This document shows positions 45,671 through 57,344 of a stretch of 64,000 nt of DNA, in pieces. The DNA lies in the NCBI RefSeq assembly GCF_026914185.1, contig NC_070568.1, positions 6,717,501 to 6,781,500 on the forward strand, in the 5' to 3' direction. Position numbers and translations under genes: made by a program. Position 1 is the first letter of the stretch. Each line of letters opens with the position of its first letter. This DNA is from Puccinia triticina. Lineage: Eukaryota; Basidiomycota; Pucciniomycetes; Pucciniales; Pucciniaceae. A model generated the notes under the pieces. The model saw nothing but the letters and a program-made list of their open reading frames with translations, was not told the DNA's origin and ran no database searches.

Positions 45671-46104
45671 GCGGGAAGAAGAGAGGGGGAGTGAAGGGAA
45701 AGACCAGACTCTTCCTCATTCAAGCCATACTTGGATGGCTTGGGGAGAATGGATAAACTCCTGGGCCATCCTAGACAACCAATGAATCATAGGTGTTGAA
45801 AAAGTTCAAACAAGGAGAATTCTACTGAAGCCTTGCTTCTATGGAGGCTTGGAGCCGACTTGTTGGCCAACATCTTTTGATTTTCAGAATTTTAATTCTT
45901 GGTGTAAATTTTTGAGCCCCACCACCTGAAACTGGAATCCAGCGGTCAAATATTGATTCCACTGCCAAACTGGCCGGATTTGACAGAGTCTATAATGATT
46001 CCCCAGTCATACTGGCCAAATAATCTGCCTGGGTGCCAAAGAAGATTCCATGATAATCACATGGCTCATGTACATGCTGTAACGGAGGCATACCTTAACC
46101 AAAC
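45671..46104. other. Spacer, nothing identified
   Basis: 434 bp without coding potential or recognisable repeat, between the outer LTR end and a hairpin array. Confidence 0.35.
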
Positions 46105-46670
46105 TTTTGATGACCGGAGCAGACCGGTCATTGAGAGAGTGCGTAACCCTCTCAATGACCGGCTTAAACTATGCCAATCAGCGAGGGGAGCTCTTGATGA
46201 CCGGTATAAATTATGCCGTTCATCGAGGCGAGCTCGATGCCGGGCATCAAGAGGTTTACAAGCAAAATTCTCTCCATGACCGGCGGCAATGACAGGTCTT
46301 CCATGGTCATTGAAGGAGTACATCATACGTGCCTCAATAGCAGAGCTTTTGATGACCAGACCACTCATCAAGAGCTCCCTGCAATGACCGGCATAACAGA
46401 TCATGAGAGGGATATTTACGTACTCCCTCGATGGCGGGCATGACCAGTAATTGAGAGGGTTATCTATTCATTTGATGACCGGTATACATGGACCGTTCAT
46501 CAAGAGGTTTATCTCCTCGCCAGTTGACCATTATAGACCAGAAATCAAGGGGATTTTTTACTCCCTCCGGTCTTTGAGAGGAGTACTCTCCATGACCGGT
46601 ACAATCAGTCTTTGACAGGAGTAACTTTGATGACTGGCACAACACTTTAGAGCCTTCAATGACCAATCAG
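46105..46670. repeat. Hairpin array with ATGACCGG core, degenerate
   Basis: About a dozen copies of TGATGACCGG or CCGGTCATTGAGAG, alternating in orientation (for example GACCGGTCATTGAGAG facing CTCTCAATGACCGG, and CCGTTCATCGAGGC facing GAGCTCGATGCCGG). The same unit design builds the foldback at 39515-40861, but here the outer GGACC... arms are absent and units have diverged. No gene. Confidence 0.65.
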
Positions 46671-47518
46671 TGACACATTGTTGCTTCATATTAGTTCCTC
46701 CTTCTATGGTGGCTTATACAGACAATTTGTGATGGAAGGAGGAACAAAACAGAATATGGCTAAAATGGCATCTCCATGCCTGGTTTGTTGGTTTCATTGT
46801 TCTGTCTATTTTGACAATGGGTTGCGCTCATCATGAATGGCTGGATATGCCTGGCCAGCAGGCGCCGTCCTGGCCGCTTTGGCAGGTGAGTTGGCCATTT
46901 TGAGACGATTTCACCATAATTTCAGGAATTCTGTCCAGATTGTCGCTCCAGAGCCTCCATATGCTTCAGAGGAGATGCAAGATGCGCCTAGCGGCGGATT
47001 GGAGCCAAAGTCCAAGTTTTTCAAACTTTGACATGGAAGATCATTTAGGGTGTTCAAAGTTGACTTGCATAAAATCATAAGCTTCCAACCTGAAAAAAAT
47101 ATGGAACATCAAAACAGTTCAAGTGGAGATAAAAATCATCTCCCAAAAGTTTTACGATTTTATGATCCTGAAATGTTGTGATTTGAAATTTGAAACTTTG
47201 ACACAAGTTCAATGGAAGATCATGCAGGTGCCTTCGGGTGCAATGTGGGCTGTCCGGCTCCAGGCAGCATCCGGTGGAAGTCATCCGACCTGGTGCGGCT
47301 GCCAAGCAACCGGCGACGGCATCACAGCAAAATATACAACTACCTAAATTAAGACACTTGCCAACCCGCACATAATCAACTGAGCCCGATTGATACATCA
47401 ACGCAGTTGCAGTTTGTTTCTAAAGAACATTTCTTCCTACCTCCACATCGGCGCTCTAACATCGTACTCACAACCCACATTTTACATCTCCGACAATTCG
47501 GATTGGAAGAGGGAGATC
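46671..47518. other. Upstream region of secreted-protein gene 1
   Basis: No coding potential found. The 47290-47330 segment contains CGGCTGCCAAGCAACC, also present upstream of the second paralog (53168-53190), so the duplication unit probably included promoter sequence. A TATA box was not identified with confidence. Confidence 0.45.
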
Positions 47519-49087
47519 ATGGCTTTTATGCGTCTCTTTATCCTGCTCATGAGCCTGCTGCCAGCTCCTGCCTATCTCGCCAGCGATACCTATCAGGCCA
47601 ATCCATACGACCCAACGCTTCAATTTTATATGCCGCCGGACTGCGATTCTAAATCGAACCGCAAAGTCAACCCGAACGATTGCATCCAGTATGTTTCGTG
47701 TCTTTCTGACTCTATCACACTTTCATGAATCACAGCTCCTATTGAAATTTTGTGAATGCTAATATTCGAAGGCTGTCTTGACCCATCACTCAGGGCACTC
47801 AAACTGATCAAGTACGAGACAGATGGGACCCTATATGCATGGGAATCCCACTTTGAAAGGGCTTTTGGTACCTGCGTTGTAAGAGCTCATGAACTCAGCA
47901 TTCTCTTCTGAATCGGTTTACCAAACCGGGTAGTCACTGTATTATTGATAATTGTAGACCTCTGGCCGAATCAGTTAGTTTACGATAGCGCGGATCTTTA
48001 CAATCGAGAGGGAAATGTGCCGATAGCTCTGTGAGTTAAAAAAACTGCAAAGCAAATCTTGAAGGAATTTATGTACAATACACCGTCGGGGACAAGTGAT
48101 GATTTATAAAATCTCCTGATCATATTCAGCACTCAGAAACAAATCGAAGGTTGCTTTACTGACATCTTGAAAGCTTGCAAAGTTTTTGTGCGTTATGAGC
48201 CTTTTCTTTTGGGCTTGGTACTTGTTATAGTCGCTTGGGGGAGGGCGGATAGCAATTGTTTTTCACCCGATTAGATGGATATGAATCTCAAACAATGCTT
48301 CTTCTATTTTGTAGCCAGGAACTGTGCCTATTTCACTTTTTGTTAACATGCTATTTCGGGTTAGGCCGCGTGGTAACAATCCTCTTTATGAGGATGATTT
48401 TCCACCTGACACACCAGTGTGTGGTACACCCATAGTCCAGGATGATTGTTTGAAGTAAATTCAATATTTATCTTTACGTTCCCTTATGCTTCGACCTCGC
48501 CAATAAATCGTTGGTTACATTGTCTGATCAGGGCCTACGATGGATTGCGCGTCGATGGTCTGGGCCATTTTTGGTATGACGGAAGAAAACAGACCAATGT
48601 GGTCAAAAAGACTCACGCAAACTGTCTGGTCAGTCAAAATTTATTGAAGCCATGGCACATAGCCCCCATTTTCAGCGCTGCAGTGTCTCATCTTGTAATG
48701 CCACCCCTCTTTCCTCTTGGATCAACGCTATCAGGTAGAGATATACACGTCGGATGGTACATTTCTGGAAGGGTGAGCCAGTACCGGAGATGAAGCTTGA
48801 TTTTGACCATTCATGTTGCTATTGAAATCATTCAACACCATCATCACATTGAACAGTTTTAAGGAACCATATAGACCACAGATCCTGGCAATGATGAGGG
48901 CGTGCAAGGGCAAGGTGATTTTTTTTAGCCTTCTGGACTTCAGATACTTTATGAGTAGTCGTGATGGAAGGTATTCAGCTAACTAAATTTGAAATTTTCA
49001 AACAGGCTGCTACCATGATTTTAGCATCAGGAACGGAAGGGCTAAATGGGAGAGTATTCTTGAGGTACCGGAATATCCCAAAATAGC
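47519..49087 (+). CDS. Secreted cysteine-containing protein 1, candidate effector (260 aa)
   Basis: Nine exons keep frame: 47519-47688, 47794-47878, 47975-48030, 48130-48187, 48315-48454, 48532-48628, 48735-48772, 48857-48914 and 49007-49087. Residues 1-22 (MAFMRLFILLMSLLPAPAYL) form a signal peptide. The mature protein has nine cysteines in short motifs: MPPDCDS, NPNDC, FGTCV, IEGCF, LKACK, PVCGTPI, DDCLKAYD, HANCL, ACKGK, and a conserved C-terminus GTEG-NGRVFLRYR. No enzyme motif or membrane segment was seen. A close paralog lies at 53407 with eight of nine exons equal in length. Small secreted, cysteine-containing, duplicated and repeat-flanked genes are typical of rust effectors, but the role is inference. 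The junction between exons 6 and 7 is the least certain because read-through ORFs exist there. Confidence 0.75.
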
Positions 49088-50016
49088 TATTGTTTGCTGG
49101 ATCATTCAATGGAACACTATTATTTTGGAATTCCAGTTTCTTTGCTCAGAGTATCTCAACCTCTTTGCTCATTTTTCACCATTTGTATTATCATTCACTT
49201 TAGAATAACTTGCCAAGAATCTGATGGGTAGCTCTAAAGATATTCATATTTATTCTAGACATGTAATCTGTGGCTCTAGAATGTGCCCAATAAATATTTC
49301 ATGTATCTCTTGGTTGTAGACAAGTGTCACAATCTAATTATAGCTCTCAAAAATTACCAGAAATCATGAGTTTTCTCTTATAATTGCAATTTTAGAATCT
49401 CAATCAAGTAAGAAATCAATAAACAAAGCTCCTCTTTCAAAAATACAGCCTCATCTTGATCCTGATTGAAAAACAAGTCTGATCATCTCATATTGTCCAT
49501 GTAAGATTGTTGGAATTTCACTTGTCCTCAATCTCCCTTTCTTTCACCTTCCACACTATTTTCACTTGTTTTCAGGTCTACTATACACTTTTTTCCCTTA
49601 TTCATTATGTGTTATGGTCTATTCTATGGAGAGAAAGGGACAGTCTGAGGTCTTGGGTTTTGAGGTTCTGTAGGGTCTGGGGGTTCTGGATCCTAAGATG
49701 GTAGATTGCATAATGAGAAAGCAGTCTGGATCTTCAACTCTTGAACCTTGAGAGTGCTGGCTGTGAAATGTATGTGTAAGCTATGTACATGGGAGCCTGC
49801 ACTGTGTGTGGAGCCTGCACTATGACACATAGCATCATGCTCAGCTTCTGCTCCCACAAGTTGATCACATGTATCTTGTCTACTTTGTGCTAGATACTTA
49901 AGAACATAATCATCAGTTCTGACCACACTGAATACTTGAGTTGGCACTTCAGTCCCACCTCAAGAATCTCTGCATTGGAAATTTAGCCCTAGTGAGTGAG
50001 TAATTGGTCCTTTTTC
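49088..50016. other. Spacer after secreted-protein gene 1
   Basis: AT-rich, no gene or structured repeat recognised. Open frames of 60-85 codons lack motifs. Confidence 0.35.
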
Positions 50017-51609
50017 CAAGGGTGGGCAGTTACGTTACGGTACGTTACGGAGGGCTAATTGGATACTGTAACTTTTTTTTAGTTATCCAAACTAGCCATT
50101 TGGGTAACATAACATTTTTTTTGAGTAATGTAATGTGAGGTAACTTTTTTTTATTTTTGAGTTTTGGCAACAATGGGAAGTTACTTACGTTACGTTATCC
50201 AGCGGGATTTTCGTAACGTAACTTCCCACCGTTGTGGTGATCAAATTGGTGGAGGCCGTGAAAAGGCGCAAAATCAAGAAATCACCCCCTCTCAGGATCA
50301 TCTAGTCAAGTCTAAAAGTTTTGATGGCGGCACGCGTCTCAGGATCAAGAATTGTCCGGCTCTCCTGGCTTTCTCTCCACCTCCCTGGTCCTTCTCTTGG
50401 TTCTCTTATGGTTTCTGTTCTTCTCAGTTTTCGACCTCTCCTGTCTCCCTTTTTCTTTGTTTCTTTTGTTGTTTTGTTTGCCTTTTCTTTTTCTTTTATG
50501 AGTGTGCTATTTCTTTCTGTTTCTCTTCTGCGCGCGTTGGATGGGAGTGTAGGAGATGGGTTGGTTTTGGTTTTAGTTTTGTTTGTTTGTTGTGTCTGGT
50601 ATCCTTGTTTGTTTTTGTCGCGGTCTCTGTTTTCTCTCTCTCTAGGTTGTAGCGCGCGCGCGGCGGGCACGAGGGCCTGTCGCAAGGACTGTCACTGACC
50701 CTGAATTTAAGTTCAGCCAAACTTAGAGGAGGGGTCGGCATGGTACCTCTTTCTGATCCAAGAAAAGTATCATCAGGATTTTTGGAGCTTATTTTCTGTC
50801 TGAGTTTCGAGCACCGGATACTTCTGAGTTTATTGATCTTACCTGAGCTTCTTTTCGCCGACGCCCTTCGCGCATAGTTCCGAGACCTTTTCCCCGCATC
50901 CTTTCCAAAGAGATTCTCTTTCCCCTGTCCTTTTCCTCAAAACCTCAACACCGCCGAGGGGTATTCCATTCCCCTCGTCCTCTCAAAATCCCTATCCAAC
51001 CGCTATCTGTCTGATTCAACAACTCATCACCGGATCAACCACAAGGGCAGCTTTTTCTGCACCATCCCCTCAGCCCGCTGTCTACCGCGCACAGGTAGAA
51101 GCGCCATACCGTTACCAGATAACGCGTTATTTATGGTGTTCAAAATTGCATAAGATGTGTTTACATAACAGCATAACATGTGATTTTGGCTGGGAGATGT
51201 CAGCGTACATAAAACTTAAAGTGACGTCTCCCAGCCAAAATTGCAGCTTATGCTGTTATGTAAAAAAATCTTATGCAATTTTGAACACCATAATTGTTAT
51301 CTGGTGAAACGTTCCTGTGCTTGTTTGGATGACGTAACGGAGGGGACTTTCCGCCTTGATGCCGCAAAAAATAACGCCGATAACGCGCTAACCGCGTTAT
51401 CTGGCGTAAAAGCACCGTAAAATTGGCCAAAAAACCGCATTATCCGCACGTTATCCTCCTCAGATTGCGGGGGATAACATAACGGGTCTAATAAAACAGA
51501 AAAAAAGACAAAAAATAACGTAACTTAAACAACCCTGCCGTTAGCGCAACAATAACGGCACCAATTCAGTTACATTATCCGTTACGGATAATGTAACTTC
51601 CCATTGTTG
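50017..51609. mobile_element. Composite of hAT-like non-autonomous ends rich in GTTACGTTA
   Basis: The left end CAAGGGTGGGCAGTTACGTT and the right end (inverse) CAACAATGGGAAGTTACATT are similar inverted termini, and a small nested unit at 50169-50239 has the same ends in both orientations. Multiple GTTACGTTA/TAACGTAAC copies lie near the termini (50030-50230 and 51480-51600), as subterminal transposase sites do in hAT elements. I could not match an 8-bp target duplication. The interior has no transposase: 50260-50700 is pyrimidine-rich with low-complexity frames. Boundaries are tentative. Confidence 0.4.
51134..51290. mobile_element. 157-bp palindromic MITE with TA duplication
   Basis: Starts TGGTGTTCAAAATTGCATAA and ends with its inverse, flanked by TA on both sides (51132-51133 and 51291-51292). 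The arms pair over nearly their whole length, with the GGCTGGGAGA/TCTCCCAGCC blocks near the centre. TA target and full palindrome fit a Tc1/mariner-derived MITE. No coding potential. Confidence 0.85.
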
Positions 51610-51706
51610 GTTTTGGAGTTTTTGGATAACGTAACTTTTTTGGGGTGAAATTTCTTTGTTCAATATTTTTCGAAAAATTGTTCATTTGAATAATGAATTT
51701 AGCATA

Positions 51707-52910
51707 ACACCGCCAGCAAACAGCTGACGTAAACCGGATTTTGTTGCGCTGACAAAATCCAAACTCAAATTCAAACTTGCGCCCCGGGTGTGTCGTCACC
51801 TGTTGTGGATTTTGTCACCTGCCATTCTCAGTGGTAGGTGCAAGAGAGCACAACTCCCTCGATGGCCGGTGCTAACCGGTCATCAAGGGGACATACACAC
51901 CTAGCTCCCTTGATGGCCCGTCTGTACCGGCCATCAAGAGGAACACCCTACACCCTCTTGATGGCCGGTCAGTACCAGCCAGCAGGAGTAAAGCACTATT
52001 TATACTCTCAATGGCCGCTACTGACCGGCCATCAAGAGGTGATACACATACCCCTCGATGGCCTGTCAGTACACCGGCCATCAAGACAAAAACACTAAAC
52101 TCTTGAAGGCCCGTACTGGCGGGTCATCAAGAGCAAAACTCTCTTGGTGATGTGTATACACATCACCCTTGATGACCAGTCAGTACCAGCCATTGAGAGG
52201 AACATAATACACTCTTGATGGCCTGGACTGATTGGCCATCAAGAGGAAATACACACCCCACTCGATGGCCCGTCAGTACCGGCCATCAAGAGGAATATAC
52301 TAGACTCTTGATGGCCTGCACTGACTGGCCATCAAGAGTGAAGTGCTTTGCTCTCAATGACCAGTTGGGTCACTGTGCAAGATGTGCATGTCCTCTTGAT
52401 GGCCAATCAGTCCAGGCCAATCAAGAGTGTATTATGTTCCTCTCAATGGCTGATCAAGGGCACATCACCAAGAGAGATTTTTGCTCTTGATGACTGGCCA
52501 GTACGGGCCTTCAAGAGTTTAGTGATTTTGTCTCAATGGCCGGTGTACTGACAGGCCATCGAGGGGTATGTTTATCACCTCTTGATGGCCGGTCAGTAGC
52601 GGCCATTGAGAGTATAAATAGTGCTTTACTCTTGCTGGCCGGTCAGTACCGGCCATCAAGAGGGTGTAGGGTGTTCCTCTTGATGGCCGTTACAGACGGG
52701 CCATCAAGGGAGCTAGGTGTGTATGTCCCCTCAATGACCAGTTAGCACTGGCCATCAAGGGAGTCGTGCTCTCTTGCACCTGCCACTGAGAATGGCAGGT
52801 GACAAAATCCCCAACAGGTGACGACACACCCGGGGCGCAAGTTTGAATTTGAGTTTGGATTTTGTCAGCGCGACAAAATCCGGTTTTAGTCAGCTGTTTG
52901 CTGGCGGTGT
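51707..52910. repeat. 1.2-kb palindrome made of GATGGCCGGT hairpin units
   Basis: Left end ACACCGCCAGCAAACAGCTG has its inverse at the right end (52890-52910); complementarity continues inwards through CAAACTCAAATTCAAACTTG and CCCCGGGTGTGTCGTC, then through about 900 bp of units where CCGGTCATCAAG or CCGGCCATCAAGAG face CTTGATGGCCGG. The design is the same as the foldback at 39515 with a GGCC rather than GACC core. No target duplication could be matched. No gene inside; frames across it are artefacts of the repeats. Confidence 0.85.
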
Positions 52911-53406
52911 AATGGTTAGTGCTTGCCTCTTGCATGTTTTGCAACATATCAAATGAGGGCTGTGGGATATTTAAGCCCGAAGGCTATCTGGAAGCAGAAA
53001 ATAAATCCATAACATGAAAGAAAAAAATACTGAAATCGTCCAAGCTTCTTGAAAAACACTAGAAGTATCCGAAAAGGTGTTGTAGATGTAGATAGAAGAT
53101 GAGTTCCTTCGGGAGCTATGTAGGTTGACCGGCAACCGGCAGCACGAGGCAAAAACAATACGACTCGGTCCGGCTGCCAAGCAACCAACTACTGGATCAC
53201 ATCAGCCCCTTGAAGAACAACAATTTTGCCAATGACAAAACCCACAAACTCTACCTCTCTGTTTTGACATTTCACTGATCCCGATTCCCGAGTGATAAAT
53301 TATTTCGCCAGTTTGTCTCTATACACCTAGCCATCTGTGCTCTATGATCACATTTTGCTCAAGACAATTTACAACTCAGAAAACTCAGGTTGGTTGGAAG
53401 AGGAAG

Positions 53407-54949
53407 ATGTTTGCTTATCAGCTTATCTTCATCCTTTCCATCAGCCTGCCGCCAGCTCTGGCCGATTTCATAAAATATGACCCGGGGCGGATCTTCGAAA
53501 TCACCCCGGACTGCGATACGGACCCGAAGCGCAGGGTGAACCCGATGGATTGCGCCCAGTACGTTTTGTATCTTTCTGCGCCAGTCACTTCCATAGCTCT
53601 TCTTGGTAAGTTGTGGATGTTAATACTCATAGGCTGGCTTCATCCATTAATCAGGGCACTCAAAAAGATCAACTATGAGATAGGGGGGGCCCTGTATCAA
53701 TGGGAATCGCACGTCGAAAGGGCTGTCGGGAACTGCGTTGTACGAGCTTTTGGCCTCATCATCCTTTTCAGAATTAGTTTACCAAGCTCGATACATACCT
53801 ATCTATCAATTAAATCAGGTGGTTTATGACAACGCGCATGGTCCATATGATCGTAGGACAGTACCACCACCTATGTGAGCTGAAAAATACAAACAACAAA
53901 GACAATCTCAAGGATATGCAGAGTCGATGAAAAGTACTGATTCCCAAGCTGATCATTATCAGCACTCAAGGACAACTCGAAGGAAGCATTAATAAAATCC
54001 TGCAAGTTTGTGGAGGTTTTGTACGTCAAGAGCCTTTTATTTTTGGCTTGGTACTTCTTATAGCTATATGGGCGCTTGGGATAGCCCAGATAGTAGATAC
54101 CAATGATTTATTACCTGATTCGATGGCATGAACACGAAGCTTAAGTTTTCCTTCTTTTATTTTTACAGCCAGGAACTGTACCTATCTCCACTACTCCTGG
54201 TGTTCTATTTCGGCTTCGGCCACGTGGTAGCAATCCGTTTTATGAGGATGACTTTCCACCTAACAATCCAGTATGTGGAACACCTATAGTCAAGGATGAT
54301 TGTTTGAAGTAAGCTTACCTTTTTCTATCTTGATACGTAATTCGATCGCGCCAACCAAACTTGTCTAATTAGGGCCTACGATGAATTGCGCGTCGATGGA
54401 GGAGGTCGTTTTTCGTATGACGGACGAAATCCGACCAATGTGGCCAAAAAGACCCACGGAAAATGTTTAGTCAGTCAAACTGCTTTGATGAGGCCATGTC
54501 ACAAAGGCTATTTTCAGCCCTGTGGATTCTTTGATCTATGACCTAATGATTTTGTCATCTCCTCCGCCTTTGATTTTGAATCAACGCTATCAGGTAGAAA
54601 TATACACGTCGGATGGCACATTGATTACTTTGTAAGTCAGTGCTTGAGATGAAGCATGATCCCGAACATTCATACTCCCATTGAGCTCATTCAAGCTTGT
54701 GCTGACGTTGAACAGTACGAAGGCGACACTTAAATTGACCTTTCAACAAATGCATGATGACTGTAAGGGCAAGGTGAGAAGCATACGGCCGTCTGAGAAA
54801 TTTACCTTCCTCGAGGTGGACATATGGAGTGTACCATGAGGTGAACTGACTCGAAATTCTCCAAACAGGCTGCCACCATGATCTCAGCAACAGGAACGGA
54901 AGGGCCTAATGGGAGATTATTCTTGAGGAGTCGGATTCCACCAAAATAG
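53407..54949 (+). CDS. Secreted cysteine-containing protein 2, candidate effector (254 aa)
   Basis: Paralog of the gene at 47519. Exons: 53407-53558, 53655-53739, 53819-53874, 53963-54020, 54169-54308, 54373-54469, 54594-54631, 54716-54773 and 54869-54949; exons 2-9 have exactly the same lengths as in gene 1 (85, 56, 58, 140, 97, 38, 58 and 81 nt). Signal peptide MFAYQLIFILSISLPPALA, residues 1-19. Shared motifs: TPDCD, VNP-DC, WESH-ERA-G-CV, PVCGTPIVKDDCLKAYDELR, NV-KKTH-KCL, VEIYTSDGT, CKGKAATMI, GTEGPNGRLFLR. The two cysteines of gene 1 in IEGCF and CK are altered here (one lost, one shifted), so disulphide pairing may differ. No other domain recognised. Secretion is predicted; an effector role is inferred from family style and context. 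Confidence 0.75.
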
Positions 54950-55499
54950 CCGCTGTTTTTTTGTGCAGGCGAGAGCAAATTCAGATCGTCCGTCCAACTG
55001 GTTTATTTGTTCTTTTCACAAATAAGGCAGTAAGATGTAAACCTGCAATTTTGTCCGGGCACTTTTACTCATTTTTTTTATAATTGTGGTTTTTTTTGTC
55101 AAATAATTAAAATCTTCAAGACTTTCCTGGATTGAAAGCAGATTGATAGTATGGTTGTTTATGCAAATAAAACGGTATAGATAGTAGAAATTTTACGTTA
55201 GGATGCTGTTAAGATAAGAATGAAATCCCAAAAATGTACCATCAGCATACAACCTGCAAGCAAGTGCATCGAGATTTGATTTAGAGACTCGTTTTGGTTG
55301 TCGAGGGATTAATTTTCGACATGACGATGAGCTTGCTGTTGGCTGAACTTGAGCTCAGGTATCGCTTCGTCATTCACCTGCACAATGAAGTCAGGGAAGC
55401 TGTGGTTGAGCAGCAGTGTGGCAACCCTAACTTAACACAAGTCCCCCCTGGTGGGAGGCTTGCTGTGGCTGGCCGCGAAGCGGCCCCTCCCGCAGGGAG
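54950..55499. other. Spacer with GC-rich motif next to the inverted-repeat arm
   Basis: 54950-55420 shows nothing. The segment 55425-55499 (AACACAAGTC, GGCTGGCCGCGAAGCGGCC, CCGCAGGGAG) is an inverted copy of the centre of the MITE at 56058-56347. Confidence 0.5.
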
Positions 55500-56395
55500 C
55501 TAGCTTGACTAAGCCTCTCGAACGGAGGGTACGGGGGACCCCGCCCGGAGGGCTCTCCGCAGGAGAGGCTTACGCCTAATGTCTGAAGTCTGGCAGGGAA
55601 AGGAAGGATATTCAACCCCAAAATCACTAAATAATTATTTAAAAATCAGCAAAACATGTACAAAACAAACTGAATAGACAGTTTCATTGCCAGTGCTTGC
55701 ACACCCTCACCCAAAAATTTGAGCAAAAAGACCCAAAACTGATTGAAGGAATCCGTTTTGAAGGTCAAAGGAACCCTGAAGGATATTACATTGCTCTGAA
55801 AATCCATTTTTGGATTTTCTGATAATATGCACAATTGAATTTCCTTTCTGCAACAAAATGCAACACTAAATGTGTAGGATCTGCGGGCTTGCGGATCCAG
55901 GATCCACCAGGCATGATGGTTGTGCATCCTTAGTTTACATTTCTTCATGTTTTTTTTATTTTTAAACCATTAGTACAGTGCAAATGGTTTGGATTGAGGA
56001 GATGAGACCGGTGCCAAATGAAAGCTGAGGTCCAGAAGTATCTTTTGGCTCTGGGGCAGGTCCACAGGACCTGAGGGGGAGGCTGGCTGAGGCTTAATAT
56101 TTTCCCTCCAGCCAATTGTGATTTCTTTCCCAGCCAAAATTCTGACATTACGCGCAAGTCCCTCCCTGCGGGAAGGGCCGCTTCGCGGCCAGCCACAGCG
56201 AGCCTCCTACCAGGGGAGACTTGTGTTAAGTTAGCGCAGGGAGATACTTGCGTGTAATGTCAAAATGTTGGCTGGGAAAGAAATGGCCAATGGCTGGAGG
56301 GAAAATATTAAGCCTCAGCCAGCCTACCCCTCAGCTCCTGCGGACCTACAGCAGGGGGGGATGTGTTGCACTCTCTAGAGAGTGCCAAGCCGTAA
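55500..56395 (+). repeat. Left arm of a long inverted repeat
   Basis: Starts TAGCTTGACTAAGCCTCTCG and ends at the palindrome GCACTCTCTAGAGAGTGC. The whole arm matches the inverse of 62681-63302 (GAACGGAGGGT, GGACCCCGCCCGGAGGGCTC, the AAACAAACTGAATAGACAG tract, GGCTCTGGGG), but carries a 290-bp MITE absent from the right arm. Identity by eye is about three quarters over long tracts, higher in the outer 60 bp. Confidence 0.8.
56058..56347. mobile_element. 290-bp palindromic MITE in the left arm
   Basis: Terminal inverted repeats of over 60 bp start AGGTCC and include CTGGCTGAGGCTTAATATTT with few differences. The right arm of the long inverted repeat has the matching site without this insert (GGCTCTGGGG then AGCACC and the G run), so presence/absence is visible within the window. 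The centre has GGGCCGCTTCGCGGCC. Confidence 0.85.
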
Positions 56396-57344
56396 CTTTA
56401 TATTGAATTAGGTCTGATGTGAGTTCAATGTTAACCTTGAATATTTGTTCACTTTATTTCCAACACAGGCGTAATTTTAGTTCAAGTTGTTTTGGAATAA
56501 TATTTCACACAATTCCAACACATGAATATATCTCTGCTGAAGTTTTGTGCTGGGTTCATCATTATCACAATTGTGGAATTGAGCTTCAATGCACACAATT
56601 TTATCCAATAATTCCCCTATCCTTATGCTCAAATATATCCTCAGCCAAGTGACAGGGAATATTTTGCTTTGCAGAATTTTTCATTCAAAACAAACATAAC
56701 ATCAAATTATGAAACATTCTTGTAAAATATAGCAACTTCAGAGGATCAGACAGCTGCAAGATGAATTTTTTGAGCATATTTATGTCATGCCAATTCCCAT
56801 ATCAAATTGGGCAGAAAGTAGTTTGAAATCACTTTGTATTCTTCAAGTATCAAACAGTGTCAGAGCTAGGAAGACCTGCGTAATCTAGGCTTGTACTCCA
56901 AGCAATATGAAATGTGAAAATACCGGAGTTGGTTTTCCTTACCATTTTTACCAAGGTATGACTCCACCACTATGAGCCATAAAATAATTTTCAAGTTGGA
57001 AGTGTGAATAGCTGTTCATTTGTGAATCTACATCTTGCCTAGTACATGACTACACTTGGTACAATTTCTGAAACTTTACCTACAACTGACTGGAAAACGC
57101 ATCGCCTAGAGGCCAAAATAAAGCTTCTAAAGGGAAAGGGGGGTATATTTGTGGCTATTGACAGGCGCACCAATATTCCCTTGCTCCTGGAACCAGCTGG
57201 AGAAATACGTCAACAGCTGGTCTGAGAACTCCACAGTGAGCAGTCAATTCTTAAATTTTCACGCACATCCCAGTGTGGGTAACACCTTTTGTCTTGTAGA
57301 TTGACCATATTCACATCTGTTGAAATTACTCAGGTGAAAAGAAT
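56396..57344. other. Spacer inside the long inverted repeat
   Basis: AT-rich, no gene or repeat recognised; a 77-codon frame at 56419-56652 lacks motifs. Confidence 0.35.

Noticed and set aside
50302..50698. 125-127-residue ORFs on both strands
   Set aside because: Low-complexity Phe/Leu/Ser or Lys/Thr/Glu runs from a pyrimidine-rich tract; no start context or motif.
39515..52910. CRISPR-like arrays of regularly spaced repeats
   Set aside because: Units alternate in orientation and pair with neighbours, spacers are themselves related, and the genome is eukaryotic; these are hairpin arrays.
52895..52935. tRNA A-box-like GGTGTAATGGTTAGTGC at a palindrome end
   Set aside because: No T arm or acceptor partner downstream.
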